The position numbers and the translations under genes were made by a program. From Dokdonia sp. Hel_I_53 (GTDB taxonomy: Bacteria; Bacteroidota; Bacteroidia; Flavobacteriales; Flavobacteriaceae), in contig NZ_VISL01000001.1 of NCBI RefSeq assembly GCF_007827465.1, positions 749,001 through 813,000 of the forward strand: a stretch of 64,000 bases of DNA. The letters are read 5' to 3'. The stretch's first letter is position 1, and the number at the start of each line of letters is the position of its first letter. Shown here piece after piece: positions 45,462 through 54,182 of the stretch. The notes beneath the pieces were generated by a model. The model did no database searches, had not been told where the DNA came from, and saw only the letters and a list, made by a program, of their open reading frames with translations.

Positions 45462-46109
45462 TTACATTTTGCTAGAAGCCTCTAATAGAGACCTTACCTC
45501 ATTGAGCATCATCGCCGTTGCTCCCCAAACAATATAATTATTCAATTTATAAGCTGGCACCTCCATATCCTCCATATAGGATGTAGAAAGTCGCTCCTTA
45601 ACTAGTGATTTTTCTGATAAAAATTCCTTAAGAGGTACCTCAATAAGTGCTTCTACCTCATCTTCTTGAGCTTTAAAATCGGGGTGATATTTTGTATATC
45701 CTATAAAAGATTGCACCCAAAAGTTACTAGGCGGTATATATATATTTGTAAGTTTACGTACTACGGTTATCTTATCTTGTGGTACACCCACCTCCTCTTC
45801 GGTTTCTCTAAGTGCGGTATGGGCAAGATCCCTATCCTCCTGCTCTACTTTCCCACCCGGAAAACCTACTTGATTAGAATGAACGCCTTTGTACGTTTTA
45901 CGTAAAATTAGAATAATGTGCGTTTCATTTTTACCGTTAGGATATAACAATGCCATTACAGCCGCCTGCCTAGGTTTTTTCTTAATTATATCTTGTTCTT
46001 TTAGCTCTTTTATACGATCCATAGGAGCCATTTCAAGCTGTACTTCTCTTCCAGGAAGCGGTAGATTTCTTATTTTTGAAACCATTTCTAAAAAGGACTC
46101 AAATTTCAT
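45462..46109 (-). CDS. NUDIX hydrolase, CoA pyrophosphatase-like (NudL)
   Basis: 215 aa from ATG 46109. NUDIX box GFPGGKVEQEDRDLAHTALRETEEEVGV is complete; LAHTALRE, with NIYIPPSNFWVQSFIGY downstream, fits the CoA/nucleoside diphosphate-X branch. Residues AAVMALLYPNG start the fold. Its ATG is one base from the ATG of the divergent cyclophilin gene. The longer start at 46154 would run into that gene and is rejected. Confidence 0.88.
   Translation of the reverse strand: MKFESFLEMVSKIRNLPLPGREVQLEMAPMDRIKELKEQDIIKKKPRQAAVMALLYPNGKNETHIILILRKTYKGVHSNQVGFPGGKVEQEDRDLAHTALRETEEEVGVPQDKITVVRKLTNIYIPPSNFWVQSFIGYTKYHPDFKAQEDEVEALIEVPLKEFLSEKSLVKERLSTSYMEDMEVPAYKLNNYIVWGATAMMLNEVRSLLEASSKM
46071..46078 (+). 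promoter_or_regulatory. TATTTTTG -7 box of the cyclophilin gene, inside the NUDIX gene
   Basis: Perfect TAnnTTTG 32 bp upstream of ATG 46111; it lies within the first codons of the opposite gene. Confidence 0.6.
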
Positions 46110-46110
46110 T

Positions 46111-46833
46111 ATGCGTATATCTATAGGATTAGCCTTGATACTTCTTGTAAGCACAAGCTGTCAAGATAAGAAAACTCAAGAAAAAATTATACCTAAATCT
46201 TTATCTGTAAAAGATACTATCACAGAAAAAGAGCAAGAAATAATTGAGCTTCCTTTTGGCAGTATGGGCACTCCAAATAATCCAACTATAAGGGATCAAT
46301 CAGAGCTCATAAAGTTTCTTACAGACTATGGACTAGAAAATCCAGAAAGAAAAGTGCGTATTAACACACGTTTTGGAGACATTGAAGTTCGCCTCTTTGA
46401 AGATACTCCACTTCATAGAGCAAATTTTATTATGCTAGTTAAGAATAAGTACTTTAATACTACCCAGTTTCACAGAGTGTCTCCTAATTTTGTGATTCAA
46501 GGAGGAAACAATGATACTCAGACCACAAGTAGAAACCGGGCGAGTTTTGGCAATTACCTTATTCCTAATGAAGCGAGCTCAAAGCATTCACATGTGAGAG
46601 GTGCATTCTCATCTGCAAAATACACAGAGCAAAATGTGAGTAATGCTACTGCACCTTTTGAGTTTTTTATTGTTCAGCCACAGCGCGGTGCACATCATTT
46701 AGATGGTGACCACACAGTATTTGGCCAGGTTACAAAAGGAATGGAGGTTGTAGACAAAATTAATCAACTAGAAGTTGATGGTAGTGAATGGCCTTATGAG
46801 AATGTATACATGAAAATAGAACTCATTGATTAA
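46111..46833 (+). CDS. Cyclophilin-type peptidyl-prolyl isomerase lipoprotein
   Basis: 240 aa from ATG 46111. Lipobox VSTSC (Cys17). Cyclophilin domain about 80-240: TRFGDIEVRLFEDTPLHRANFIMLVKNKYF, FHRVSPNFVIQGG, FEFFIVQPQRGAHHLDGDHTVFGQV. The FHRV and FxFFI motifs give the catalytic Arg/Phe set. It folds exported proteins at the envelope. The next gene converges from the right. Confidence 0.92.
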   Translation: MRISIGLALILLVSTSCQDKKTQEKIIPKSLSVKDTITEKEQEIIELPFGSMGTPNNPTIRDQSELIKFLTDYGLENPERKVRINTRFGDIEVRLFEDTPLHRANFIMLVKNKYFNTTQFHRVSPNFVIQGGNNDTQTTSRNRASFGNYLIPNEASSKHSHVRGAFSSAKYTEQNVSNATAPFEFFIVQPQRGAHHLDGDHTVFGQVTKGMEVVDKINQLEVDGSEWPYENVYMKIELID

Positions 46834-46837
46834 ATAA

Positions 46838-47626
46838 CTAACCTCGCTGTCTTCTCGCTTCAAAAATGAGAATTCCTGCGGCGACAGACACATTCATCGA
46901 ATCTATTTTACCCCGCATGGGGATTTTTATATTTTTTCCCACACTACGCCAAGCTTCAGTGAGGCCTGTAGCTTCAGTACCCACAACTATGGCAGATGAA
47001 GTTTTATAGTCTATCACATCATACGCTACTGCATCTTGTAAAATTGCACTGTGTATATGTATATCTTGAGACTGTAGGAAGGATATTACTTCGCTGGTAG
47101 TTGCTGTCGCAATTTGAGTAGTAAATACACAACCCACACTAGAACGTATGATATTGGGATTGTAAAGGTCTGTACGTGGATTTGCAATAATCACAGCATC
47201 TACTGCTGCTGCATCTGCAGTACGTAATAAAGCTCCTATGTTTCCAGGCTTCTCAGGAGCCTCTGCAACAAGTATTAGTGGGTTTTTAGGTAATAAAAGA
47301 TCCTCTAGTTTGTTGTGCTGTGCTTCTGCAAAAGCAATGATCCCTTCTGTGCCTGCTCTGTAAGCAACTTTTTGATACACCTCTGTTGAAAGTGAAATAA
47401 GTAGAACATCTGGTGCAGACACAAATGCACCTACCTCTTTCTCGCTCATTAGTTGTTCATTAAAATAAACTTCTGTAAGCCTGTATCCTCCTGCAATGGC
47501 TAGTTCTATCTCTCGTATACCTTCGATAATAAAACCTTTTTCTTTCTTGCGAACTCGAGATTTTTCTTGCAATTGTAACAAGCGCTTTACTGCTGGATTT
47601 TGTAAGCTAGAAATGTGTTTTATCAT
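46838..47626 (-). CDS. SpoU/TrmH family RNA 2'-O-methyltransferase
   Basis: 262 aa. N-terminal substrate-binding part (SLQNPAVKRLLQLQEKSRVRKKEKGFIIEG); SPOUT knot motifs EKPGNIGALLRTADA, IVVGTEATGLTEAW and IPMRGKIDSMNVSVAAGILIFEA. Methylates rRNA or tRNA ribose with SAM. The TAACTTTG box ends 4 bp before its ATG, so the mRNA is probably leaderless. Confidence 0.93.
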   Translation of the reverse strand: MIKHISSLQNPAVKRLLQLQEKSRVRKKEKGFIIEGIREIELAIAGGYRLTEVYFNEQLMSEKEVGAFVSAPDVLLISLSTEVYQKVAYRAGTEGIIAFAEAQHNKLEDLLLPKNPLILVAEAPEKPGNIGALLRTADAAAVDAVIIANPRTDLYNPNIIRSSVGCVFTTQIATATTSEVISFLQSQDIHIHSAILQDAVAYDVIDYKTSSAIVVGTEATGLTEAWRSVGKNIKIPMRGKIDSMNVSVAAGILIFEARRQRG

Positions 47627-47630
47627 AGTA

Positions 47631-47638
47631 CAAAGTTA
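47631..47638 (-). promoter_or_regulatory. TAACTTTG -7 box of the trmH-like gene, no leader
   Basis: Perfect TAnnTTTG ending 4 bp before the ATG at 47626. Confidence 0.6.
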
Positions 47639-47689
47639 GATAATTGCTCCTTGTTTTATTTGATCATTTACACAAAAGAGTTTTTATAC

Positions 47690-47703
47690 GCTTTCGCGAA
47701 AGC
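47690..47703. repeat. GCTTTCGCGAAAGC palindrome (copy 10)
   Basis: Exact core extended to TACGCTTTCGCGAAAGCGTA (47687-47706), about 50 bp upstream of the trmH-like promoter box. Confidence 0.9.
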
Positions 47704-47949
47704 GTAAAAGCAACAAACCTTCAATTCTCTGGAATCCTTCTTCTATCATTATCCTAGTAATTCCCAATTACAGTTTGAGGTGGCGTTCTGAGCATTACCT
47801 TAAACGCCTAGGTACATACAAATAATACCAACTTAATCATATAACCGGTTGAGGTTAATAAAATTTACGAAGTGAGAACTTTTGTAGAGAACATTAAAAT
47901 ATGATAGGAAAGTATCCTCAAGCTATTGTCCCACCTTTACACCTTTTCA

Positions 47950-47957
47950 TACATTTG
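47950..47957 (+). promoter_or_regulatory. TACATTTG -7 box of gcvT
   Basis: Perfect TAnnTTTG 22 bp before the gcvT ATG. Between them ATG ATC AAA TGA (47972-47983) forms a 3-codon frame whose stop overlaps the gcvT start. Confidence 0.6.
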
Positions 47958-47979
47958 CATTCTTAAAACAAATGATCAA

Positions 47980-49071
47980 ATGAAGGATACTGCCTTAACT
48001 AAAATACATGAAGCACTTGGAGCAAAAATGGTTCCTTTTGCAGGATATAATATGCCTGTCTCTTATGAAGGGGTTACTGTAGAACACGAAACCGTCAGAA
48101 CGGGAGTTGGCGTTTTTGATGTATCACATATGGGTGAGTTTCTCGTATCTGGAGAAAATGCTCTAGCATTATTGCAGTGGATATGCTCAAATGACATTTC
48201 TAAAATTGCTGTGGGTGGTGCACAATATAACTGCTTACCTAATGATACAGGTGGTATTGTAGATGATCTTATTGTTTACAGAGTTAAAGAAGATCAGTAT
48301 ATGCTTGTAGTAAATGCAAGTAATATTGATAAAGATTGGGCGTGGATAGAAAAGCAAAATATGCTCAAAGGATTTGACGCAGAAATGCGTAATATTTCGG
48401 AGAGTCACTCATTACTTGCCATACAAGGTCCTAAAGCTATTGAGGCTATGCAGTCGCTTACAGAGGTAGACCTTTCTGCTATTAAATTTTATAATTTTGT
48501 CGTGGCCCCATTTGCGGGACTTCAGCATGTAATTATAAGCGCAACTGGATATACAGGTAGTGGTGGTTTTGAAATTTATTGTAAGAATGAAGAGGTTGCA
48601 CAACTTTGGGGTAAAGTTTTTGAAGCAGGTGAATCTTATGGAATAAAACCTATAGGCCTTGCTGCTCGTGACACCTTACGATTAGAAATGGGTTATTGTC
48701 TTTATGGAAACGATATAGATGACACCACATCTCCACTTGAAGCTGGTTTAGGCTGGGTTACAAAATTTACTAAAGACTTTGTCCATAGCGATCATCTTCT
48801 AGCACAAAAAGAAGCTGGTTTATTTCAAAAACTCATAGGCTTTGAGCTTACAGAACGAGGAATTCCCCGTCAAGGATATGAAATTTTAGATGACCAAGGC
48901 ACTAAAATAGGGCAAGTAACTTCTGGAACTATGGGGCCTTCTGTAGAGAAAGGAATTGGAATGGGGTATGTTGATATCGCTTTTTCAAAAGCAGGATCAA
49001 AAATAAATATTCAAATACGTAAGAAAGTAGTCCCTGCAACTGTTGTGAAAACTCCTTTTTACAAAAAATAA
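47980..49071 (+). CDS. gcvT: Aminomethyltransferase, glycine cleavage system T protein
   Basis: 363 aa from ATG 47980 ([17 protein letters not shown]). Transfers the methylene group of glycine to tetrahydrofolate. Marks: [57 protein letters not shown] and C-terminal [21 protein letters not shown]. An upstream TTG at 47926 is rejected since the promoter box lies after it. gcvH and gcvP are not in the window. Confidence 0.95.
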   Translation: MKDTALTKIHEALGAKMVPFAGYNMPVSYEGVTVEHETVRTGVGVFDVSHMGEFLVSGENALALLQWICSNDISKIAVGGAQYNCLPNDTGGIVDDLIVYRVKEDQYMLVVNASNIDKDWAWIEKQNMLKGFDAEMRNISESHSLLAIQGPKAIEAMQSLTEVDLSAIKFYNFVVAPFAGLQHVIISATGYTGSGGFEIYCKNEEVAQLWGKVFEAGESYGIKPIGLAARDTLRLEMGYCLYGNDIDDTTSPLEAGLGWVTKFTKDFVHSDHLLAQKEAGLFQKLIGFELTERGIPRQGYEILDDQGTKIGQVTSGTMGPSVEKGIGMGYVDIAFSKAGSKINIQIRKKVVPATVVKTPFYKK

Positions 49072-49174
49072 ATCACTAACACTTAAGCCCCAAATCCTAA
49101 GGGTTAATTTTTTAGGATCTGGGGTTTTCTGTATAATATATTGAGTTATCGCATTTAAAAAATCAAAAGATAAA

Positions 49175-49999
49175 ATTTTAATTCTAGGAGCAAGCGGTTT
49201 TCTAGGTGGAGCGCTATATAAAGAGCTTTACCGGTATTATAACACTTTTGGAACTTATCATTCTGGAAACATATATAGCGATAATCAACATTACTTAAGG
49301 TTTAGTCTAGAAGATGATGATGTGTTTGAGCTACTTACAAAACTGAGACCTTCTGTGATCATATCTGCACTAAGAGGTTCTTTTAAAGACCAACTAGAGA
49401 CGCATGAACTAATCGTTGCATATGCACAACAATCTGGGTCTCATGTGGTCTTTTTATCAAGTGCAAATGTTTTTGATGCCTTTACAAATTATCCTAGTTA
49501 TGAGAATGACAAAACGCTCTCTGAAAGCATTTATGGAAAATTAAAAATAAGAATCGAAACCTTATTAATGCGTCATTTACCAGAAGAGCAATATGTGATT
49601 GCAAGATTACCTATGACCTTTGGTGTTGCATCGCCTCGTATAGAAGAGCTTAAAAATAAACTTCTATTAGACGAGGCTATTGAAGTTTTTCCTCATCTTG
49701 TTATGAATACGACAACTCAAACAAAGGTGTGCCAGCAATTACACTATATCATTAATAGAAAATTGCATGGTATCTTTCACCTAGGCAGTACTGATCTTAT
49801 TCACCACAAAGAATTTATACATGAGCTTCTTATTATGCTAGACCTCAATAGAAAGCCAAATTATAAAAATGTCTATACGAGTAATTTTGACCGTTATCTT
49901 GCCGTATTGCCTAGAGATAACAAACTACCTAAACATCTTCAAATTACAAATGAAATGGTAATTGAGGGTTCAAAAAAGTATAATTCTGATACTTTATAA
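49175..49999 (+). CDS. SDR / dTDP-4-dehydrorhamnose reductase-like protein with missing start codon
   Basis: The Rossmann start ILILGASGFLGGALYKELY is encoded at 49175-49233 in the same frame as the rest (SALRGSFKDQLETHE, FLSSANVFDAF, and a Tyr-Gly-Lys YGK active site in SESIYGKLKI). Yet from the in-frame TGA at 49142 to GTG at 49322 there is no ATG, GTG, TTG or CTG. The sequence AAAAGATAAAATTTTAATT is exactly what a normal start AAAAGATGAAAATTTTAATT would give after losing one G. Either an ATT/ATC start, a fresh inactivation, or a sequence error. Using GTG 49322 would cut off the nucleotide-binding motif (225 aa). Confidence 0.75.
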   Translation: MLILGASGFLGGALYKELYRYYNTFGTYHSGNIYSDNQHYLRFSLEDDDVFELLTKLRPSVIISALRGSFKDQLETHELIVAYAQQSGSHVVFLSSANVFDAFTNYPSYENDKTLSESIYGKLKIRIETLLMRHLPEEQYVIARLPMTFGVASPRIEELKNKLLLDEAIEVFPHLVMNTTTQTKVCQQLHYIINRKLHGIFHLGSTDLIHHKEFIHELLIMLDLNRKPNYKNVYTSNFDRYLAVLPRDNKLPKHLQITNEMVIEGSKKYNSDTL

Positions 50000-50067
50000 T
50001 TAGTGCGATACACTTTTTATATCAATACACTTTGTAACTTTAAGTTCTAATAATAAAACAACTTTTT

Positions 50068-50418
50068 ATGCCTTGGCACCTTTACCTTATGGCCGCAATA
50101 TATATTATTGCTGGAACGATGCACTTTATCACTCCAAAAGTTTATGGGGCAATTATGCCCTCATACATCCCTAATAAACGTGCTATGGTTTTTTGGAGCG
50201 GTATTGCTGAGATTGCAGGGGGTGTAGGTCTGCTTTTTGAAGAGACTAGAGCGATCGCCGTTTGGGGAATTATAGTTATGCTTATCATATTCTTTACAGT
50301 GCATATCGATATGCTTTCTAACGAACGACTCAAAGGAAGATATCCTAAATGGCTTTTATGGGCTCGCATTCCATTACAATTTGGATTGATCTATTGGGCA
50401 TATATATACCTTCCATGA
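50068..50418 (+). CDS. DoxX-like four-helix membrane protein
   Basis: 116 aa. Four hydrophobic helices: LYLMAAIYIIAGTMHFI, MVFWSGIAEIAGGVGLLF, AIAVWGIIVMLIIFFTVHI, LLWARIPLQFGLIYWAYIY. The pattern AGTMHFITPKVYGAIMPSYIP is common in DoxX-like proteins. Its stop overlaps the alkB start (ATGATG/TGA), so they are co-translated. Function unknown. Confidence 0.85.
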   Translation: MPWHLYLMAAIYIIAGTMHFITPKVYGAIMPSYIPNKRAMVFWSGIAEIAGGVGLLFEETRAIAVWGIIVMLIIFFTVHIDMLSNERLKGRYPKWLLWARIPLQFGLIYWAYIYLP

Positions 50419-51020
50419 TGGAATTATTTGATTCTTTCCCACAAAAATTAAACCTCCCAGAGGCAGATGTTGTGTACTACCCTGCAATTTTTAATAAAAA
50501 AGAAGCAGCTCACTACTTTGAAACCTTATATAAAAACACCCATTGGAGACAGGATCAAATAAAAGTATATGGAAAAGTATATCCGCAACCTAGACTCACA
50601 GCACTTTATGCTAACAATAGTAAACCTTACTCCTATTCAAATATTACTATGCATCCAGAGCGTTTTACTTTCGCTTTAAGCGAAATTAAAAAAAAAGTGG
50701 AGGCTATCACAAACGTGTGTTTTACCACTTGTTTGTTAAATTTATACCGAGATGGTCAAGATAGTAATGGGTGGCATGCAGACAACGAAAAAGAACTTGG
50801 CACAGAACCTGTCATTGCTTCGGTGAGTCTAGGTGCAGAAAGAACTTTTAAGTTAAGAAAGATCAGTGATCATCGTATTAAAACAAAACTCACTTTGGAA
50901 GCTGGAAGTATGCTAATAATGAAAGGAACTACACAACATAAATGGCAACACCAAATTCCAAAAACTTCAAAAAACGTAGCTCCTAGAATAAACCTCACTT
51001 TCAGAATTATAAATAATTAG
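50415..51020 (+). CDS. alkB: AlkB-type 2-oxoglutarate/Fe(II) dioxygenase, DNA alkylation repair
   Basis: 201 aa from ATG 50415 (ATG 50418 is the alternative). Iron ligands H and D in NGWHADNEKELG and the distal His in TTQHKWQHQIP; 2-oxoglutarate Arg in PRINLTFR. YPQPRLTALYANNSKPYSYS lies in the nucleotide-recognition lid. Oxidatively removes 1-methyladenine/3-methylcytosine. The start overlaps the DoxX-like stop by 4 bp. Confidence 0.92.
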   Translation: MMELFDSFPQKLNLPEADVVYYPAIFNKKEAAHYFETLYKNTHWRQDQIKVYGKVYPQPRLTALYANNSKPYSYSNITMHPERFTFALSEIKKKVEAITNVCFTTCLLNLYRDGQDSNGWHADNEKELGTEPVIASVSLGAERTFKLRKISDHRIKTKLTLEAGSMLIMKGTTQHKWQHQIPKTSKNVAPRINLTFRIINN

Positions 51021-51293
51021 AAACAATCCTTTGTAGCTATTCTATAGAGTATTGAAACAAGAGGACTAAAAGAGTCCTTACCACAAGTCTGAAAGCCTAT
51101 TTACCTTATACTTTAAGAAATGCTTGAGACTGCAAATATCTTCCTATTTCTAACTTCAGGTCTAGGTAGGTATCGTAGTACGTTCTCGTATGATTTTAAT
51201 TTAAATAAAATTTGTAACTTTCTGATAATTAGTTAAATTACAATTACTACATATTGATTTAAAAAATTTTAAAATATACACTGATATATATCT
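51021..51293. other. Intergenic region between alkB and the AraC gene
   Basis: 273 bp. One small hairpin AGGACT...AGTCCT (near 51063-51079) may be a weak terminator; otherwise I see nothing. Confidence 0.4.
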
Positions 51294-52163
51294 ATGCAAC
51301 GCTTTAATCTAGATGATAGCTTTACTATTAAAAAAATCACAGAAAGTGAGCGCTATCATGATGTAAATACTCATAACTATTTTCAAATTGTGTTTATAAA
51401 GGATGGTAAGGGCAAGTATTTTATTAATGACTTTAACCTATCTTATGAAAAAGGAGATGTGTTTTTTATAACACATGATGACAAATACTGGTTTGAAATT
51501 AATAAACGAACCACATTCCACTACTTTCAGTTTACAGAATTATTGTTTTCTGGTAAAATAAATTTTACAGACAAGACCAACTGGCTGCAACCCATTGAAT
51601 ATCTCATTAAATATCCAAAAATAGCACCCGATGATATCGTCATTGATGCTCAGGATAATAAAACTATCTGGGATTTACATCATATTATTATGAGTGAGTT
51701 TGAAATGAAAAAGCATTTTTTTGAACATAATATCTCAAATGTGGTTAGCACGATCTTAAGTATTCTTGTTAGAAATATAAAAAATTCTACTTCTTCCAAA
51801 AAAGATTTTAAAAACAAAGAGATTAAAATTGACGAAGTCATCAATTATATAAAACAATACGTTTATGATAAAAACCTTTTGAAGGTAAGTGCGTTAGCAA
51901 ACCGATTTAATATGACTAAAAGTGGCCTGAGCGCTTCGTTTAAGAAGAATACAGGCGAGTCTATTCATCATTATATTTTAATGTACAAACTAAGTCTTAT
52001 TAAATACAGACTACTACATACAGACTTTACAGTGTCTGAAATTGCGTATCAACTTGGCTTTACAGACGAGAGTCATCTTACACGTATTTTTAAAAAATAC
52101 AACCATATGACTCCTAAGCAGTTTAAATCTTCAAATTGTAATGAAACAAGCTTACCCGAGTAA
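51294..52163 (+). CDS. AraC-family transcriptional regulator
   Basis: 289 aa. N-terminal cupin-like sensor domain (1-150: THNYFQIVFIKDGKGKYFIN) and C-terminal double HTH (about 190-285): VSALANRFNMTKSGLSASFKKNTGES and VSEIAYQLGFTDESHLTRIFKKYNHMTPKQFK. Effector unknown. The 3' end overlaps the convergent S1/P1 nuclease gene by 12 bp. Confidence 0.93.
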   Translation: MQRFNLDDSFTIKKITESERYHDVNTHNYFQIVFIKDGKGKYFINDFNLSYEKGDVFFITHDDKYWFEINKRTTFHYFQFTELLFSGKINFTDKTNWLQPIEYLIKYPKIAPDDIVIDAQDNKTIWDLHHIIMSEFEMKKHFFEHNISNVVSTILSILVRNIKNSTSSKKDFKNKEIKIDEVINYIKQYVYDKNLLKVSALANRFNMTKSGLSASFKKNTGESIHHYILMYKLSLIKYRLLHTDFTVSEIAYQLGFTDESHLTRIFKKYNHMTPKQFKSSNCNETSLPE

Positions 52164-52925
52164 CTCATTGAGAAGGCTCGCAAGACGTACACCACCTTTA
52201 TGAAGTTGCCCCTTAAGCGTTTCAAAATAGTCATACATATACCTATAGCTTAGCTTTTCTCCAGATTTTGTATTCTGGTAAATATCTTTCACAAGTATAC
52301 GACTTTCCTTCATCCAATCTCTATGTGTACCTGCTGACATAGCTCTGCGCTGTTTCTTAGAAAACGCTGGCATATTGTCACTGATCTCAGTATAGGACAT
52401 TCCGTAGCTATCAATCATTTTTGTATCCCACACAGAATGCAGATTCGTTCCCTTATTAAACCACTGGACTTGAAAGTCATTACCTCCCTTGTCATCAGAT
52501 AGCCCTGTATGTAATGGTTGGTGTAAATCTCCAATAAAATGAATAAGAAGTTTTAAATGGAATGCTTTCTCTTCTCTACTTGTTGTTTTTGATTTTATTT
52601 TATCAATACAAATATCTATCCCTGCAATAAGATCTCCTCGCTCACTTTTAGGGTGTACATCGTAAGTGGTGTCAAATGGTACATTCACATAATGCCAAGG
52701 CCCGTAAGATCTATACTTTCCATCACTTTTAATTTCATCTGCATAGGTAGAAGTAAGGGCAAGTGATTGCCCATCGAGAAGTTTTGCAATTGCTTTACGT
52801 GCTTTACGTGATAAATACTTTTCAGCTATAGCACCTGTAGTTCTATGGCCTGTTTGCCCCCAATCATAGGCATTTGCATTTGTAATAAAAGTCGTAATAA
52901 AGAAAAGAGTTACTAATACACGCAT
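52152..52925 (-). CDS. Secreted S1/P1-type zinc nuclease
   Basis: 257 aa. Signal peptide ends in NANA, so the mature protein begins YDWGQTGHRTTGAIAEKYL with Trp as the second mature residue, the N-terminal zinc ligand of this family. Further ligands: YADEIKS, PWHYVNVPF, LIHFIGDLHQPLH, GGNDFQVQWFNKGTNLHSVWD. Cuts single-stranded RNA/DNA outside the cell, probably for phosphate and nucleoside supply. Its promoter box TACATTTG is at 52940-52947. Confidence 0.93.
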   Translation of the reverse strand: MRVLVTLFFITTFITNANAYDWGQTGHRTTGAIAEKYLSRKARKAIAKLLDGQSLALTSTYADEIKSDGKYRSYGPWHYVNVPFDTTYDVHPKSERGDLIAGIDICIDKIKSKTTSREEKAFHLKLLIHFIGDLHQPLHTGLSDDKGGNDFQVQWFNKGTNLHSVWDTKMIDSYGMSYTEISDNMPAFSKKQRRAMSAGTHRDWMKESRILVKDIYQNTKSGEKLSYRYMYDYFETLKGQLHKGGVRLASLLNELLG

Positions 52926-52939
52926 TGTTGTTTTTTTTT

Positions 52940-52947
52940 CAAATGTA
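52940..52947 (-). promoter_or_regulatory. TACATTTG -7 box of the S1/P1 nuclease gene
   Basis: Perfect TAnnTTTG (plus-strand CAAATGTA) 14 bp upstream of the ATG; very short leader. Confidence 0.6.
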
Positions 52948-53035
52948 CAATGAAAACTACAATTGCCTACTTAAATTCCTTAGACAATGGCACTATATTG
53001 GATATAAGGATCGTTAAGTTTATTATATAGTTTCC

Positions 53036-53049
53036 GCTTTCGCGAAAGC
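53036..53049. repeat. GCTTTCGCGAAAGC palindrome (copy 11)
   Basis: Exact core, 40 bp upstream of the hydrolase ATG, between divergent genes. Confidence 0.9.
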
Positions 53050-53088
53050 ATAAACAAGCTTATCTTTAATATTTAAATACCATATAAT

Positions 53089-54051
53089 ATGATTCTGAGA
53101 TTCTTATTTGAACTGCTCCCAACAAAATGGTCCTTTTTTGCTGCACTTCTATGTACCTCCATAATATCTGTTTCTCAAGAATATGGAGGAAATGAAGAGT
53201 TACGTATTAATAGCAACGTTTACGGAACGTTGCTCACTCCAGATCAACCTACCACTACATTAGCCATTATTATTCCTGGCTCGGGTCCAACAGATAGAAA
53301 TGGAAACCAGCAGATGGCTCGTAGTAATACCTTAAAACTTCTTGCAGAAGGGCTTGCTCAAAAGGGAATTGCTAGCTATCGGTATGATAAGCGAGTTCTA
53401 ACCTTACTTAAACAAAATGCTCTTAGAGAAGATAAATTAAGTTTTGATATGTTTATAGATGACGCTATCTCCACTGTGAGTTTCTTTAAAGAAGAAGGGC
53501 GATTTTCTAATATTTACATTATAGGCCATAGTCAAGGATCGTTAGTAGGTATGGTAGCTGCACAAAAGACTTCTGTAGATGGATATGTGTCTCTTGCTGG
53601 TGCTGGACAATCTATAGACAATACTATTGTTAATCAGATAGCGCTACAAATGCCAGATTTAGAAAAACAAGCCATCAATGCTTTCAAAACTTTGAAAGAG
53701 GAAGGGGCTGTAAAAGATTTTTCTCCTGCATTAAATTCTATTCTAAGACCATCTTTACAGCCATTTATGAGAAGTTGGATGGTATATGACCCTCAAGCTG
53801 AGATCGCAAAGCTTGAAGGTGAAAATGTGTTGATTCTCACAGGTGATAATGATGTTCAAGTCTCTTTAGAGGAAGCACATTTGCTACAGGAAGGCAACTC
53901 TAAGGCAACTCTTATAGTAATAGATGGTATGAACCATGTCTTGAGGATTATAAAAGGTGATGACTTAGAGAATACAAAGTCTTATAACCAACCTAATTTA
54001 CCACTTGCACCCGAGGTCGTAAATACTATCGCACAATTCATTTTAGACTAA
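53089..54051 (+). CDS. Secreted alpha/beta hydrolase
   Basis: 320 aa. Signal peptide up to about residue 30 (LLCTSIISVSQ). Oxyanion segment IIPGSGPTDRNGNQQ, nucleophile GHSQGSLVG, acid in LILTGDNDVQVSLEEA, His in DGMNHVLRI. A serine esterase or acyl hydrolase of the dienelactone hydrolase-like group. Substrate unknown. Confidence 0.87.
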   Translation: MILRFLFELLPTKWSFFAALLCTSIISVSQEYGGNEELRINSNVYGTLLTPDQPTTTLAIIIPGSGPTDRNGNQQMARSNTLKLLAEGLAQKGIASYRYDKRVLTLLKQNALREDKLSFDMFIDDAISTVSFFKEEGRFSNIYIIGHSQGSLVGMVAAQKTSVDGYVSLAGAGQSIDNTIVNQIALQMPDLEKQAINAFKTLKEEGAVKDFSPALNSILRPSLQPFMRSWMVYDPQAEIAKLEGENVLILTGDNDVQVSLEEAHLLQEGNSKATLIVIDGMNHVLRIIKGDDLENTKSYNQPNLPLAPEVVNTIAQFILD

Positions 54052-54165
54052 GCGAGAGGTTTTAAATTTTGTGTTTTAAAATTTAAAATTTTTTACTTCA
54101 CCTACTTTATTAGGTATTTTTTCTATTTTCGAGCTTTTCAGTAATTCACTGGTTTTAATGAGTAC

Positions 54166-54179
54166 GCTTTCGCGAAAGC
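54166..54179. repeat. GCTTTCGCGAAAGC palindrome (copy 12)
   Basis: Exact core extended to TACGCTTTCGCGAAAGCGTA (54163-54182), abutting the ATG at 54183. Confidence 0.9.
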
Positions 54180-54182
54180 GTA

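Larger units (their letters stand above)
47627..47979. other. Intergenic region between divergent trmH-like and gcvT genes
   Basis: 353 bp with promoter boxes at both ends (47631-47638 and 47950-47957) and one palindrome copy. The middle, about 47710-47940, shows nothing I recognise. Confidence 0.5.

Noticed and set aside
45889..46110. 74-codon upstream extension of the cyclophilin lipoprotein
   Set aside because: It would be antisense to the NUDIX gene and would bury the lipoprotein signal peptide that starts at 46111.
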